Source: Anaerolineae bacterium
Lineage (GTDB): Bacteria; Chloroflexota; Anaerolineae; 4572-78; J111
Length of the DNA: 64,000 bases
Assembly (NCBI GenBank): GCA_022071955.1
Contig: JAJVIM010000006.1
Location: 58,924 to 122,923, forward strand
Direction: 5' to 3'
In this document: positions 45,928 to 54,332 of the stretch, piece by piece
Layout of the letters: each line of letters starts with the position of its first letter
How positions within the stretch are numbered: the stretch's first letter is position 1
Program-made: the position numbers and the translations under genes
Notes under the pieces: model-generated
Databases searched by the model: none
What the model was told of the DNA's origin: nothing
What the model saw: the letters and a program-made list of their open reading frames with translations, nothing else

Positions 45928-46965
45928 CTAGCAGCCCTCCACCTGCACATCCGTGCCGGGCCGGTGAATCCGTAAATCAAACACCGGTTCGGCTTCCGCG
46001 CCAAAGCGAAACTTGTACACCTCGTCGCCGCGCAAAAAATCGTACCGGCTGCGCCCAAGTTCGATGGCGTGTTGAATGGTATAGGCGGTGAGCACATTGC
46101 CGGGGCTTAAATTGCCAAACTGCTCGGGGTCGTACCCGGAGTTGTACAGCAAAAACTCGTTGTTGTAATCAAAACAGAGCATCGAGGCGGCCTTAATGCC
46201 ATCGACCTCAATAAAATAGAGTTTCAACCAGCCCCGCTCGGCCATTGCTTTGGACAGCTCGGTAAAAAAGCTGATCAGCGCCTCGCTCCAAAAATCCTCT
46301 TTGTCCTGCGTCGATTTTTGGTGCAGTTCGATGAACTTGGCCATAGCCTCATCAAGCCCGGTCACCGAGTCGATGGCATACCAGCGGGTTTCGGCCTCAC
46401 TCTCAATTTTGCGGATTTTGCGCCGGATTTCGTGGCGCTGTTTTTTGTCGATGCCCGTTAAATAGTCATCCCAGCTATTCGCCAGAGTGATCACCGGGCA
46501 AACATCCTGCTGGCTGGATTCAACGTGCCAGCCGCGCGCCTGCATAGTTTCAACCAGCCGGCTGTGAGTGATGGACCGCTGCGACAGGCTGCACAGGTAC
46601 AACCCATCCCAGGCTACCGCCTCGCTGTCCAACGCATCGAGTAGCGCCTCGTAAACGTCGGCCACGTAATCGCGGTCAACCAGCAAATCCAGATAGTCCG
46701 AAACATCGACGCAGCCCACAAAACTAAGCTCGCGCAGCCCCAGTGAATTGGTTTTGCCGTACAGCGGGGCCAACCCCACCAGCCGGCCGTCGTCGGTGCG
46801 GATGGCGATCAGCAGCAAGTCATTGTTGCCCAAATATTTCCACCATAAACACTGGTAAGTGTACCGCATAAAAAATGGCGCACTGACCGATCGTTCCAGT
46901 AAATTATCCCACTCCCCGGCGAGCAGTTCAAACCCTTTTGAGTCGGTGTAGATTTCTGTTTGCAT
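45928..46965 (-). CDS. FemAB/BioF2-type acyltransferase-like protein
   Basis: A 345-residue protein with the double-GNAT pattern of the BioF2-like/FemAB group: PFFMRYTYQCLWWKYLGNND near the N-terminus, KKQRHEIRRKIRKIESE in the middle, and the C-terminal YNSGYDPEQFGNLSPGNVL then GRSRYDFLRGDEVYKFRFG. The family includes enzymes that add amino acids to peptidoglycan precursors and others linked to exopolysaccharide synthesis. The substrate here is unknown. SD AAGGA lies five bases before the ATG. Confidence 0.85.
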   Translation of the reverse strand: MQTEIYTDSKGFELLAGEWDNLLERSVSAPFFMRYTYQCLWWKYLGNNDLLLIAIRTDDGRLVGLAPLYGKTNSLGLRELSFVGCVDVSDYLDLLVDRDYVADVYEALLDALDSEAVAWDGLYLCSLSQRSITHSRLVETMQARGWHVESSQQDVCPVITLANSWDDYLTGIDKKQRHEIRRKIRKIESEAETRWYAIDSVTGLDEAMAKFIELHQKSTQDKEDFWSEALISFFTELSKAMAERGWLKLYFIEVDGIKAASMLCFDYNNEFLLYNSGYDPEQFGNLSPGNVLTAYTIQHAIELGRSRYDFLRGDEVYKFRFGAEAEPVFDLRIHRPGTDVQVEGC

Positions 46966-47014
46966 GGGTATCCTTGTTTTAAGTCGTTTTCAACTCTAAT
47001 AGGACTTTATTTTG

Positions 47015-47079
47015 GACAGGATTAACAGGATTGATTTGATTTTAGCTATTCTAATCCCGAAAATCCTGTAAATCCTGTC
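47015..47079. repeat. Inverted repeat with internal 9-bp direct units
   Basis: GACAGGATTAACAGGATT (47015-47032) and a 17-of-18 inverse at 47062-47079. Each arm is itself two ACAGGATT-like units. It lies in the gap between two minus-strand genes. No T-run follows, so it is more likely a dispersed repeat than a terminator. Confidence 0.6.
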
Positions 47080-47146
47080 TATTTGTTTTATGCCAATTTT
47101 AAAGGTTAGTTTTGAAAATTACTTATTAATGAAGAATTGAATAGTT

Positions 47147-47698
47147 TTACGGCTGGGCCGGCTGCCAGTCAATCTGATAAATTTGAAAACCGGTTTCGCA
47201 ATTGAGGTGGGTATCTACCGCTACCGCTTCAGAAACCGGCACATCGTTTTGAAAAACCTGGGCCCACAGGTGCCGCACCGCCGGCCGGCCCGGCAGCCGC
47301 AGCGAATACTGCCCCTGCCCGTCAACATCGGCCAGCGCCAGCAACCCTTCGTCTTTTGACCAAACCACTATTTGGACGTTCCGGGCGCGCTTTCCATTAC
47401 CGGCCAAAACCTGTCCCCGAAAACCAAAATGAGTGCAGCTTGAAAAGCCGTTGATCGGCTTGCGGGCGACAAACGCAATTTTTTGGGGTGCAGGCGGGCC
47501 GGGAGTGGCGCTGGCCACGGCGGCGGTCGGCAGGCTCAGGGTGGGCCGGGCAGACAAACTGGCATCAGTTATTGCCGGCGACCTGAGGCCGAGCAGCAGG
47601 TAGGCCAGCACAGCCAGCACCAGCACTACTCCCGCCCCCAACGCTCCCAGCAAAACCACTTGTTTTGTTTTGAGTTTGGGTTTACCCGACGCAGACAT
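47147..47698 (-). CDS. Membrane-anchored small protein of unknown function
   Basis: About 183 residues from the ATG at 47698: basic N-terminus, one membrane segment (VVLLGALGAGVVLVLAVLAYLLLG), a Thr/Pro/Ala linker, and an outer domain with two Cys (SSCTHFGFRGQVLAG and HLNCETGFQIYQ). The outer part has a beta pattern like a CarboxypepD_reg unit (ALADVDGQGQYSLRLPGR). The frame continues upstream through the tRNA gene, but that part is not coding. The ATG lies only 13 bases after the tRNA terminator and has a poor SD, so how it is expressed is unclear. Confidence 0.65.
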   Translation of the reverse strand: MSASGKPKLKTKQVVLLGALGAGVVLVLAVLAYLLLGLRSPAITDASLSARPTLSLPTAAVASATPGPPAPQKIAFVARKPINGFSSCTHFGFRGQVLAGNGKRARNVQIVVWSKDEGLLALADVDGQGQYSLRLPGRPAVRHLWAQVFQNDVPVSEAVAVDTHLNCETGFQIYQIDWQPAQP

Positions 47699-47711
47699 AC
47701 GATTGCCCGGC

Positions 47712-47747
47712 AAAAAAAATGGGGCACGCCTGTGCAGGCTGTGCCCC
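47712..47747 (-). terminator. Terminator of tRNA-Gln
   Basis: On the minus strand, GGGGCAC/GTGCCCC with an inner GCCTG/CAGGC pair, then AT8. It begins nine bases after the tRNA 3' end. Confidence 0.85.
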
Positions 47748-47755
47748 TGATTGGA

Positions 47756-47826
47756 CTGGGGAGCAGGGATTCGAACCCCGGCCGGCAGGGCCAGAACCTG
47801 CTGTCCTACCACTAGACGACTCCCCA
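47756..47826 (-). tRNA. tRNA-Gln (anticodon CTG)
   Basis: A 71-base cloverleaf on the minus strand. Acceptor arms TGGGGAG/CTCCCCA, D arm GTCTAGTGGTAGGAC, anticodon stem GCAGG/CCTGC with loop TTCTGGC giving anticodon CTG (reads CAG, Gln), T arm CGGGG-TTCGAAT-CCCTG with one G-U pair, and discriminator G. The CCA end is not encoded. It has its own promoter and terminator. Confidence 0.95.
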
Positions 47827-47838
47827 ACAACGGGCGTT

Positions 47839-47867
47839 ATTGTAGCACCATCGCCGGGATAGGGCAA
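47839..47867 (-). promoter_or_regulatory. Promoter of tRNA-Gln
   Basis: On the minus strand, TTGCCC and TACAAT with a 17-base spacer. The predicted start is a few bases before the tRNA. Confidence 0.65.
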
Positions 47868-47945
47868 ATTTTTCTCCGCCGCTAATTTGAGTTGCCGGCA
47901 GCCGTTTACTTGCCCATCGCTCTATTGCCAGTTAAAATAATCCGC

Positions 47946-50900
47946 ATGCCGCACACACGCCGCCTGCTTGTTCCGATATTGCTGCTGCTTGTCCTGACCG
48001 CCGCCGCCGGATTGCGTTTTTACAATCTCAACTGGGATGGCGGCATTTTTGCCCACCCCGATGAACGCTCGACGGTGGCGTTTTACGCGCCCACCATTCG
48101 CTGGCCAGACAACCCCGCCGACCTGCTTAACCCCCGCCAATCCCGGCTCAATCCCTTTTGGAATGTTGATACGCAGGAGCGCCGCTCGTACACCTACGGC
48201 CATTTTCCGCTGTACGTGCTGGTGATTACGGCCAACCTGCTGCACAACGCCGTTGATTTTGGCCAGCAAATAGGGCTGCCGCAAACGTGGCTTGATTTTA
48301 TGGCGATGGCTACCTCCGGCCAGGGGTATGCTCAAGTGGGCCGGGCGCTGATGGCCCTGTCTGATCTCTTTTCGGTGCTGCTGCTGTTTTTAATTGGCCG
48401 CCGGCTGTACGGCGACGCCGGTGGCCTGCTGGCCGCGGCGTTTGGCGCGTTCACCGTGCTGCAAATTCAACTGGCTCACTTTTTTGCCGTCGATCCGGTT
48501 TCGACCACGTTCACTCTGCTGGCTGTTTACGGCTCGATGCGTTTGTACGAGCACCGCTCGGTGGGCGCGGCGCTGCTGGCCGGTGTGGGTGTGGCGCTGG
48601 CGGTGGCTTCCAAATTCAGCGCGCTGCCGATTGCCGCTGCGCCGCTGCTGGCCGGCGTGCTGGCCGTCATTCGCCCCCCCGCCGCCGAAACCAACCGTGC
48701 TTCGCTGCCGGGCCGGATGGTTGGGTTGGTGTTGCTGTCGCTGGCCACGGCCTTTTTGATTTTCGCCGTCAGCTCGCCATTTGTGCTGCTGGATTGGGAA
48801 AACTTCAAACAAGCCGTGCTGGAAGAGCAGGGCAACATGGTGCGCGGCATTGCCGATTTTCCTTTTACGCGGCAATATCGCGGCACGCCGGCCTACTGGT
48901 ACTTCATCGACCAGCAGTTGCGCTGGGGCATGGGCTGGGCGCTGGGGTTGCTGGGGTTGGCCGGCACGGGCTGGGTGCTTGTTAAAGCGGTGCGGGGCAA
49001 AGCCGAAGTCGGTGAGCTGCTATCGCTGGCCTGGCTCATCCTCTATTTTGGCCCAACAGGCCTGTTTTTGGCCAAATTTATGCGTTATATGATTCCGGTC
49101 GTCCCGTTTCTGAGCCTGTTTGGCGCGGGGCTGATTGTGGCAATGACAAGGCTGAAGGATGAAGGCGAAAGGCGAAAATTTTTTCATTTCATCCCTCAGC
49201 CTTCCGCGTTCAGCCTTCGTTTCTCAGCCGTCGCGCTGGGCCTCATTGTTGTGCTGGCTTCCGCATTCTGGTCGCTGGCGTTTGTCAACGGCGTGTACGG
49301 CACCGAGCACACCTGGATTACTTTTTCGCGCTGGATCTACCAAAACGTGCCGGATGGCTCCTGTATCGCCTTTGAACATTGGGACGACCGCATGCCCACC
49401 AACCTGCCGGAACCCACCGCCTACCCCGAAGCGCACGGCTATCGCCAGCCGCAGTTGCCCATGTACGATGAGGACACCCGCGAAAAGTACGAGAATCTGC
49501 GCGACACCCTGCTGAATTGCGATTACGTGGCGCTGGCCACCAACCGCCTGTGGCGCACCATCCCCCGCCTGCCGGAACGCTACCCCATGAGCACCCGCTA
49601 CTACGACGCCCTCTTTTCCGGCAAGCTGGGTTTTGAACTGGTGCGGGCCGATGAAACGCCGCCCCAACTTGGCCCATTCAAAATTGATGACCAATCGGCG
49701 GACGAAAGTTTTACCGTGTACGACCACCCCAAACCGATGCTGTTTAAAAAAGTTCGCCAGCTTTCGGCGGCGGAGTGGGACGCGTTGCTGGCCAACACCT
49801 GGCGCAACGCCATCCCCGGCTACGTTGGCCAGCCGACCCTGCTGATGCGGCTGGGCGGCTACCAGCCCGGCTACACCCCCGAAACGGCGGGGCAGGGTAA
49901 ATCGCTGCTGCTGAACACGCCGGTTGACCAATTGCCGGTGATTAATGATTTCCGCTGGAACAGCCCGGCCAACAACTCACCGCTGGTAGCGGCGCTGGTT
50001 TGGTGGCTGGCCGTGTCGCTCTTCGGCCTGATTTTTTTCCCGTTGACCTTCTGGCTGTTCCACCGCCTGCCGGATCGCGGCTACGGGCTGAGCCGCAGCC
50101 TGGGGCTGCTGCTGACCAGCTATCTGGTCTGGCTGGCGGCCAGTTTGGTGGGCACGCGCTGGCTGGGCAACACCATTTTGACCATTTTTGCGGCGCTATC
50201 GCTGTTTGTGGTGCTCAACGCGCTGCTGGCGCTCAACCTGCGGGCCCAACTGGCCCAATTTTGGCGCGAGCAGCGCTGGCTCATTCTGGCCAGCGAGCTG
50301 GTTTTTGGCGCAATCTTTTTGCTGTTTGTTTTTTTGCGGGTGCTCAACCCGGATTTGTGGCATCCGTGGCTCGGCGGCGAAAAAATGCTGGAGATCGGCT
50401 TTTTGAACGCGGTGGTCAAAAGCGCCGCCATGCCGCCCTACGACCCCTTCTTTGCCGGGGGCATCATCAATTACTACTACTACGGCCTGTTTTTGGTCGG
50501 CGTGCTCATCAAATTGACCGGTATTGCCCCGGAAATTGCCTTTAATCTGGCCGTGCCCACGCTGGCCGGCCTCACCGCGATCAGCGTTTTTGGGCTGGCC
50601 GGCAATGTGGCCGCTTCGCTGGGGCGGGGCCGTTTTTCCGGCGCGATCACCAAATTGAAGTTTGTCACTTCCGGCGTGTTTGGTATTTTGTTTGTGGTGT
50701 TGCTGGGTAATCTGGAGGGCGCGGCCCAGTTCTTCCGCGAGCTGGCTAACCTGAGCGACAGCAGCTTTACCAGCGCCATCCCCGGCCTGGAAACGGCCGT
50801 GCGCGCCGTCGATGGCTTTGGCCGGGCGCTGTCCGGCGCATCGCTGGCAACGTACAATTACTGGGACCCCACCCGCGTCATCCCGGAAACCATCAACGAG

Positions 50901-52733
50901 TTCCCGTTTTTCAGCTTTCTCTTTGCCGACCTGCACCCGCACATGATCGGCATCCCGGTGACGCTGCTCCTGCTGAGTTTGGTGTTCAATTGGCTGCTGG
51001 CCGGGAGTCAGGAGTCAGCGGGTGAGCGAGACAGCGAATCAGCGAATAGCGAATCACGAATTACGAATTACGAATTAGGAACAGCGAGCCAGCAGGACAG
51101 CGAGCCAGCAAGTTTGCCGGAAGCCACTCCGGTCAGCGGCGAAATCAGCGAGCCGGTGGCCGCCGAAAGTGACATTCCCACTCTCGTTAGTGTGCCGCAA
51201 AAACTGCCCCCTACCTCAGAAACTGATACCCAACCCCAAACCAACCAGACACAATCTTTCACCGTTCATAATTCACCATTCATAATTCATCCTTCCTCCT
51301 TCCTCCGCTGGCTGGCCTTTCCGTTTGTGCTGGGCGCGGTCGGCGTGATCAATACCTGGGATTTGCCCACCTATCTGGGCCTGATTTTGGTCGCGTTTTT
51401 GCTGGCCGGCTACCGCCGCGCCGCCGCTGAGTTGAACCTGCGCCGGGGCGGGCTGATCCTGCTGGAGGGCGGGTTGCTGGCGCTGGCCACACTGGCCGTC
51501 ACCTACCTGCTCTACCTGCCGTTTTTTGCCCACTACCAGCCACCCGCCGAAACCGGCGTCGGGCTGGTGACCAACCAAACGCCGCTCGGTTTGCACCTGA
51601 AAATCTGGGGCTTCTTTATTTTTGTCGCGCTGTCGTGGTTGTGGCTGAGCCTGCTGGTCCCGCACAGCCGGCTGTCGGTGCTGCGAGCGTTCAGCCTGGG
51701 GCTGCGCCGCTGGGCTGTGCTGCCTCATCTATCCGAAATTTACCGGCGCGTGGTTCGCCGTGAAAGCACCGCCCACCAGCTTGGCCTGTGGGCGACCGGC
51801 GGAGTCCTCGTTGTCGCCGGTCTGCTCTTTTTGACCGGCTATCGCGTGCCGGCCTATCTGCTGCCGCTGCTGGCGCTGGCGCTGCTGTTGCTGTTGCGCC
51901 GCGAGGTTTCGGCGGCGACGGCGTTTCTCAACTTGCTGTTGTTCACCGGCTTGCTGGTGTTGCTGGGCGTAGAATTTTTCTTTTTGCGCGATTTTCTGGG
52001 CGGCGGCGATTACTACCGCATGAACACCCTCTTTAAATTTTACATTCAGGTTTGGGTGATGTTTGGAGTAGCCGCGGCGGTGGCGCTGCCCCAAATTTGG
52101 GACGCCGCCTGGCGCTGGGCGCGGCCGTGGCAGTGGATTTGGCGCGGCGCGGCCATCGGGCTGCTGCTGGCCGGGCTGATTTACCCCGTGTTTGGCGCGC
52201 GCACCCGCGTCGATGACCGTTTCCCCGGCGACAACCACCGCCCGCCCATCGGCACGCTCAACGGGCTGGCCTACATGACTCGCGGCGTTTTTGAGTGGCC
52301 CGCCGGCAATTCCATCGAACTGAACTACGATTACGACGCCATCCACTGGTTGCAGGATAATGTGTCCGGCACGCCGGTTATCGCCGAGGCCAAAATTGGC
52401 TACTACCGCGAAGGCGGTATGCGCGTGGCCGCCTACACCGGCCTGCCCTCGATTTTGGGCGGCCTGCATCAAAATGAGCAGCGCCCGGGGGCGCAGGTTG
52501 GCGAGCGGGATTTTGCGGTCAACGATTTCTGGCAAAACCCCGACCCCCAGCGCACGCTGCAACTCATCAACCAACTCGGTATCGATTACATTTACATCGG
52601 CCAGTTGGAACGAGCCGTCTACGGCAGCAACATCGATGCCAAATTTGAGCAGCTCCGGCAACAGGACGCACTGGAACTGGTGTACGAGAATCCGCAAACA
52701 AAAATTTACAAAAACGTAAAACGTAATCCGTAA
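47946..52733 (+). CDS. Very large membrane protein: GT39-like half joined to YYY (DUF2298) half
   Basis: About 1595 residues. The N-terminal half resembles GT39-type mannosyltransferases, with the acidic motif FAHPDERST near residue 40 after the first membrane segment and many further segments. The second half carries the YYY-domain landmark INYYYYGLFLVGVLIKLTGI and the ending typical of Chloroflexi/archaeal proteins of this family (GIDYIYIGQLE). It probably transfers sugars from lipid carriers on the outer face of the membrane. Two loops (about 49148-49230 and 51008-51300) are encoded by heptad-like repeat DNA inserted in frame. ATG at 47946 starts directly before the first membrane segment, although its SD is weak. 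Confidence 0.88.
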   Translation: MPHTRRLLVPILLLLVLTAAAGLRFYNLNWDGGIFAHPDERSTVAFYAPTIRWPDNPADLLNPRQSRLNPFWNVDTQERRSYTYGHFPLYVLVITANLLHNAVDFGQQIGLPQTWLDFMAMATSGQGYAQVGRALMALSDLFSVLLLFLIGRRLYGDAGGLLAAAFGAFTVLQIQLAHFFAVDPVSTTFTLLAVYGSMRLYEHRSVGAALLAGVGVALAVASKFSALPIAAAPLLAGVLAVIRPPAAETNRASLPGRMVGLVLLSLATAFLIFAVSSPFVLLDWENFKQAVLEEQGNMVRGIADFPFTRQYRGTPAYWYFIDQQLRWGMGWALGLLGLAGTGWVLVKAVRGKAEVGELLSLAWLILYFGPTGLFLAKFMRYMIPVVPFLSLFGAGLIVAMTRLKDEGERRKFFHFIPQPSAFSLRFSAVALGLIVVLASAFWSLAFVNGVYGTEHTWITFSRWIYQNVPDGSCIAFEHWDDRMPTNLPEPTAYPEAHGYRQPQLPMYDEDTREKYENLRDTLLNCDYVALATNRLWRTIPRLPERYPMSTRYYDALFSGKLGFELVRADETPPQLGPFKIDDQSADESFTVYDHPKPMLFKKVRQLSAAEWDALLANTWRNAIPGYVGQPTLLMRLGGYQPGYTPETAGQGKSLLLNTPVDQLPVINDFRWNSPANNSPLVAALVWWLAVSLFGLIFFPLTFWLFHRLPDRGYGLSRSLGLLLTSYLVWLAASLVGTRWLGNTILTIFAALSLFVVLNALLALNLRAQLAQFWREQRWLILASELVFGAIFLLFVFLRVLNPDLWHPWLGGEKMLEIGFLNAVVKSAAMPPYDPFFAGGIINYYYYGLFLVGVLIKLTGIAPEIAFNLAVPTLAGLTAISVFGLAGNVAASLGRGRFSGAITKLKFVTSGVFGILFVVLLGNLEGAAQFFRELANLSDSSFTSAIPGLETAVRAVDGFGRALSGASLATYNYWDPTRVIPETINEFPFFSFLFADLHPHMIGIPVTLLLLSLVFNWLLAGSQESAGERDSESANSESRITNYELGTASQQDSEPASLPEATPVSGEISEPVAAESDIPTLVSVPQKLPPTSETDTQPQTNQTQSFTVHNSPFIIHPSSFLRWLAFPFVLGAVGVINTWDLPTYLGLILVAFLLAGYRRAAAELNLRRGGLILLEGGLLALATLAVTYLLYLPFFAHYQPPAETGVGLVTNQTPLGLHLKIWGFFIFVALSWLWLSLLVPHSRLSVLRAFSLGLRRWAVLPHLSEIYRRVVRRESTAHQLGLWATGGVLVVAGLLFLTGYRVPAYLLPLLALALLLLLRREVSAATAFLNLLLFTGLLVLLGVEFFFLRDFLGGGDYYRMNTLFKFYIQVWVMFGVAAAVALPQIWDAAWRWARPWQWIWRGAAIGLLLAGLIYPVFGARTRVDDRFPGDNHRPPIGTLNGLAYMTRGVFEWPAGNSIELNYDYDAIHWLQDNVSGTPVIAEAKIGYYREGGMRVAAYTGLPSILGGLHQNEQRPGAQVGERDFAVNDFWQNPDPQRTLQLINQLGIDYIYIGQLERAVYGSNIDAKFEQLRQQDALELVYENPQTKIYKNVKRNP
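49148..49230 (+). repeat. Heptad-like repeat DNA inside a coding region
   Basis: GGCTGAAGGATGAAGGCGAA followed by AT-rich DNA and then CATCCCTCAGCCTT and TTCAGCCTTCG, partly inverse to the first part. It encodes a loop reading KDEGERRKFFHF then IPQPSAFSLRF. The frame is kept. Confidence 0.55.
51008..51300 (+). repeat. Period-7 repeat DNA inside a coding region
   Basis: The left part (about 51014-51110) has heptads AGCGAAT, AGCGAAT, CACGAAT, TACGAAT, TACGAAT, TAGGAAC and AGCGAGC. The right part (about 51258-51300) has CATAATTCACCATTCATAATT. These encode a hydrophilic loop containing SRITNYELG and VHNSPFIIHPSSF between membrane segments. The reading frame is intact across it. Confidence 0.7.
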
Positions 52734-52890
52734 TTCGTGTTGCGTGTTGCGCCCCTGCCCTCTGCTCCCTTGCACCCCCGCTTCGTCCTTCACTCCTCAT
52801 CCCTCACTTTTCTCCCCTCTTTCTTGTGGTAAAATACCCCTGTACCCGAATGTGCCAATTCCGGCGGCGCAGCAACACAAACAAAGCCGA

Positions 52891-52944
52891 AGTCCAAAAA
52901 TGTAGTTTGGACTCCTGCCACAAACTTTTAACAGCCGGAGCAGG
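52891..52944 (-). repeat. Dispersed palindromic repeat, copy B (inverted)
   Basis: On the minus strand it shares AAAAGTTTG, GGCAGGAGTCCAAA and TTTTGGACT in the same order as the copy at 8595-8650. The palindrome here is imperfect. It lies just before a period-7 array, as does copy A. Confidence 0.7.
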
Positions 52945-52950
52945 AACACC

Positions 52951-52982
52951 CCCTAATTCCTGATTCCTGTTCAATGGAGAGC
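52951..52982 (+). repeat. Period-7 array ending in spacer plus SD
   Basis: CCTAATT and CCTGATT lead into CCTGTTCAATGGAGAGC. GGAGA lies four bases before the ATG at 52985. It is the least regular of the five gene-linked modules. Confidence 0.65.
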
Positions 52983-52984
52983 CA

Positions 52985-54022
52985 ATGTTCACAGAACGAC
53001 CCGATTTGAGCCAGGTTGACCCGGCCATCGTCGCCTACATAGAATCGCTGGAAGCCGAAATTGAGCGGCTGGCCGGCGACAAAAAAGCCACCGCCGAATC
53101 GCTGCTGGAAACCACCGAGCCGCCGACCACCTTCAACGTGATCACCATCAGCCGCAACGGGCTGGCCAAACGCACCCCGCGCCACCTGTACAGCCGCCAG
53201 CGGCGCGGCGGCATGGGCATTTTTGATCTGGAATCGGCCGACGACGACCCACCGCTGCTGCTGGCCGTGGCCGATGCCGGCGAGGAGCTGCTGCTGATCA
53301 CCACGCTGGGGCGCGTTTTCAAACTGCCCGCCAGCCGCCTGCCGGAGTTACCGGTGCGGACGCGGGGCCAATCGCTTACCGGGCAGCTTGAGTTGAAACA
53401 GGGTGAAAAACTGGCGCTGGCGTTGCCCAACCGGGGCGGCGGCTACCTCAACGTAATCACCACCACCGGCCAGATACGCCGCCTGCGGCATCACTTTTTT
53501 GGAGAAAATATGGCTCAGGGCAACCTGATTTACGATGCCCGCGCGCTCGGCGCGCCGGCCGCCGCCTGCTGGAGTTCCGGCAGCGGCGATGTGTTCATCG
53601 CCACCCGCCAGGGCAAAGCCATCCGCTTTGCCGAAGATACCATCCCGTTTAAAGGCTGCCTGGGTATCCGGTTGGCCGATGACGACGCCATTGCCGGCCT
53701 GTGCGCCGTCACCGAGGCCAGTGGCGTGTTTTTGCTCACCGCCGACGGCAAAGGCACCATCCGGCAGATGGCCGGCTTCAGCGCCAACAAAGCGCCGGGC
53801 GCGGGCGGCAAAGTGGCGATCAAAGCCGAAGATGTGGTCGGCGCGGTCACCATCACCCCCGGCGACGATATTTTTGCCATTTCCCGGCTGAGCAAAATCA
53901 TTCGCTTCACCGCCGATGAAGTGCCGCCCAAAGAAGGCGTGGTGCAAGGCGTCAACTGCATGGCCCTCCGCGCCGATGAAACCGTGGCCCTGGCCGCCGG
54001 CCGAGTGGCAAATGAAGGATGA
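52985..54022 (+). CDS. Stand-alone DNA gyrase A C-terminal (beta-pinwheel) domain protein
   Basis: A 345-residue protein with a short coiled-coil N-terminus (about 10-40) and then repeated blades of the gyrase/topoisomerase IV C-terminal domain type: LLLITTLGRVFKLP, LNVITTTGQIRRLR, VFIATRQGKAIRF, VFLLTADGKGTIRQM and IFAISRLSKIIRFTADEVP. QRRGGMG (72-78) resembles the GyrA box that wraps DNA. There is no breakage-reunion domain or active-site Tyr. It may bind or wrap DNA, or modify gyrase action in trans (inference). The SD comes from a repeat module. Confidence 0.85.
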   Translation: MFTERPDLSQVDPAIVAYIESLEAEIERLAGDKKATAESLLETTEPPTTFNVITISRNGLAKRTPRHLYSRQRRGGMGIFDLESADDDPPLLLAVADAGEELLLITTLGRVFKLPASRLPELPVRTRGQSLTGQLELKQGEKLALALPNRGGGYLNVITTTGQIRRLRHHFFGENMAQGNLIYDARALGAPAAACWSSGSGDVFIATRQGKAIRFAEDTIPFKGCLGIRLADDDAIAGLCAVTEASGVFLLTADGKGTIRQMAGFSANKAPGAGGKVAIKAEDVVGAVTITPGDDIFAISRLSKIIRFTADEVPPKEGVVQGVNCMALRADETVALAAGRVANEG

Positions 54023-54050
54023 AAAATGAAGGATGAGGAGTGAAGGACGA
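54010..54050. repeat. Period-7 repeat of the ATGAAGG type
   Basis: ATGAAGG, ATGAAAA, ATGAAGG, ATGAGGA and GTGAAGG run head to tail. The first unit contains the stop codon of the gyrase-like gene, so the array probably inserted at, or replaced, its 3' end. Confidence 0.6.
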
Positions 54051-54100
54051 AGAGGGGTGCAGGGGGCGGAGGAGATGATTCGCGGTTTCGCTGACTCGCT

Positions 54101-54326
54101 GATTCCTGACTCCTGAGTCCTGTTTTCAAAGGAGTCCGACAGAACCGGGGGTTCGACACCAGGAATGAACGTTGGGTAGGGGCGGTTCGCGAACCGCCCC
54201 TACATTCGCAAATTCGCAATTCGCTATTTTCATTCAAGGGAGTCCGACAGTCCCTGGCAGGGTGACACAATTGAGCATACCCTGAATCCTAATTCCTGAC
54301 TCCTGAATCCTATCTCTTAAAGGAGC
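54101..54326 (+). repeat. Three successive repeat modules, each with spacer plus SD
   Basis: Module 1: GATTCCTGACTCCTGAG units then CCTGTTTTCAAAGGAGT (54119-54135). Module 2: after a perfect 28-bp palindrome (54176-54203), TTCGCAA units then GCTATTTTCATTCAAGGGAGT split at 54223-54243. Module 3: CCTGAAT and CCTAATT units then CCTATCTCTTAAAGGAGC (54309-54326), whose AAGGAG serves the ATG at 54333. Modules 1 and 2 have no start codon in reach. With 54010-54050 this explains the whole 54023-54332 gap. Confidence 0.75.
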
Positions 54327-54332
54327 AAACTG

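Noticed and set aside
47699..47830. Extension of the membrane-protein frame upstream of 47698
   Set aside because: It would translate the tRNA-Gln gene and its terminator.
51008..51300. Frameshift or pseudogene caused by repeat insertion
   Set aside because: The frame stays open across the repeats and the second half of the protein is intact.
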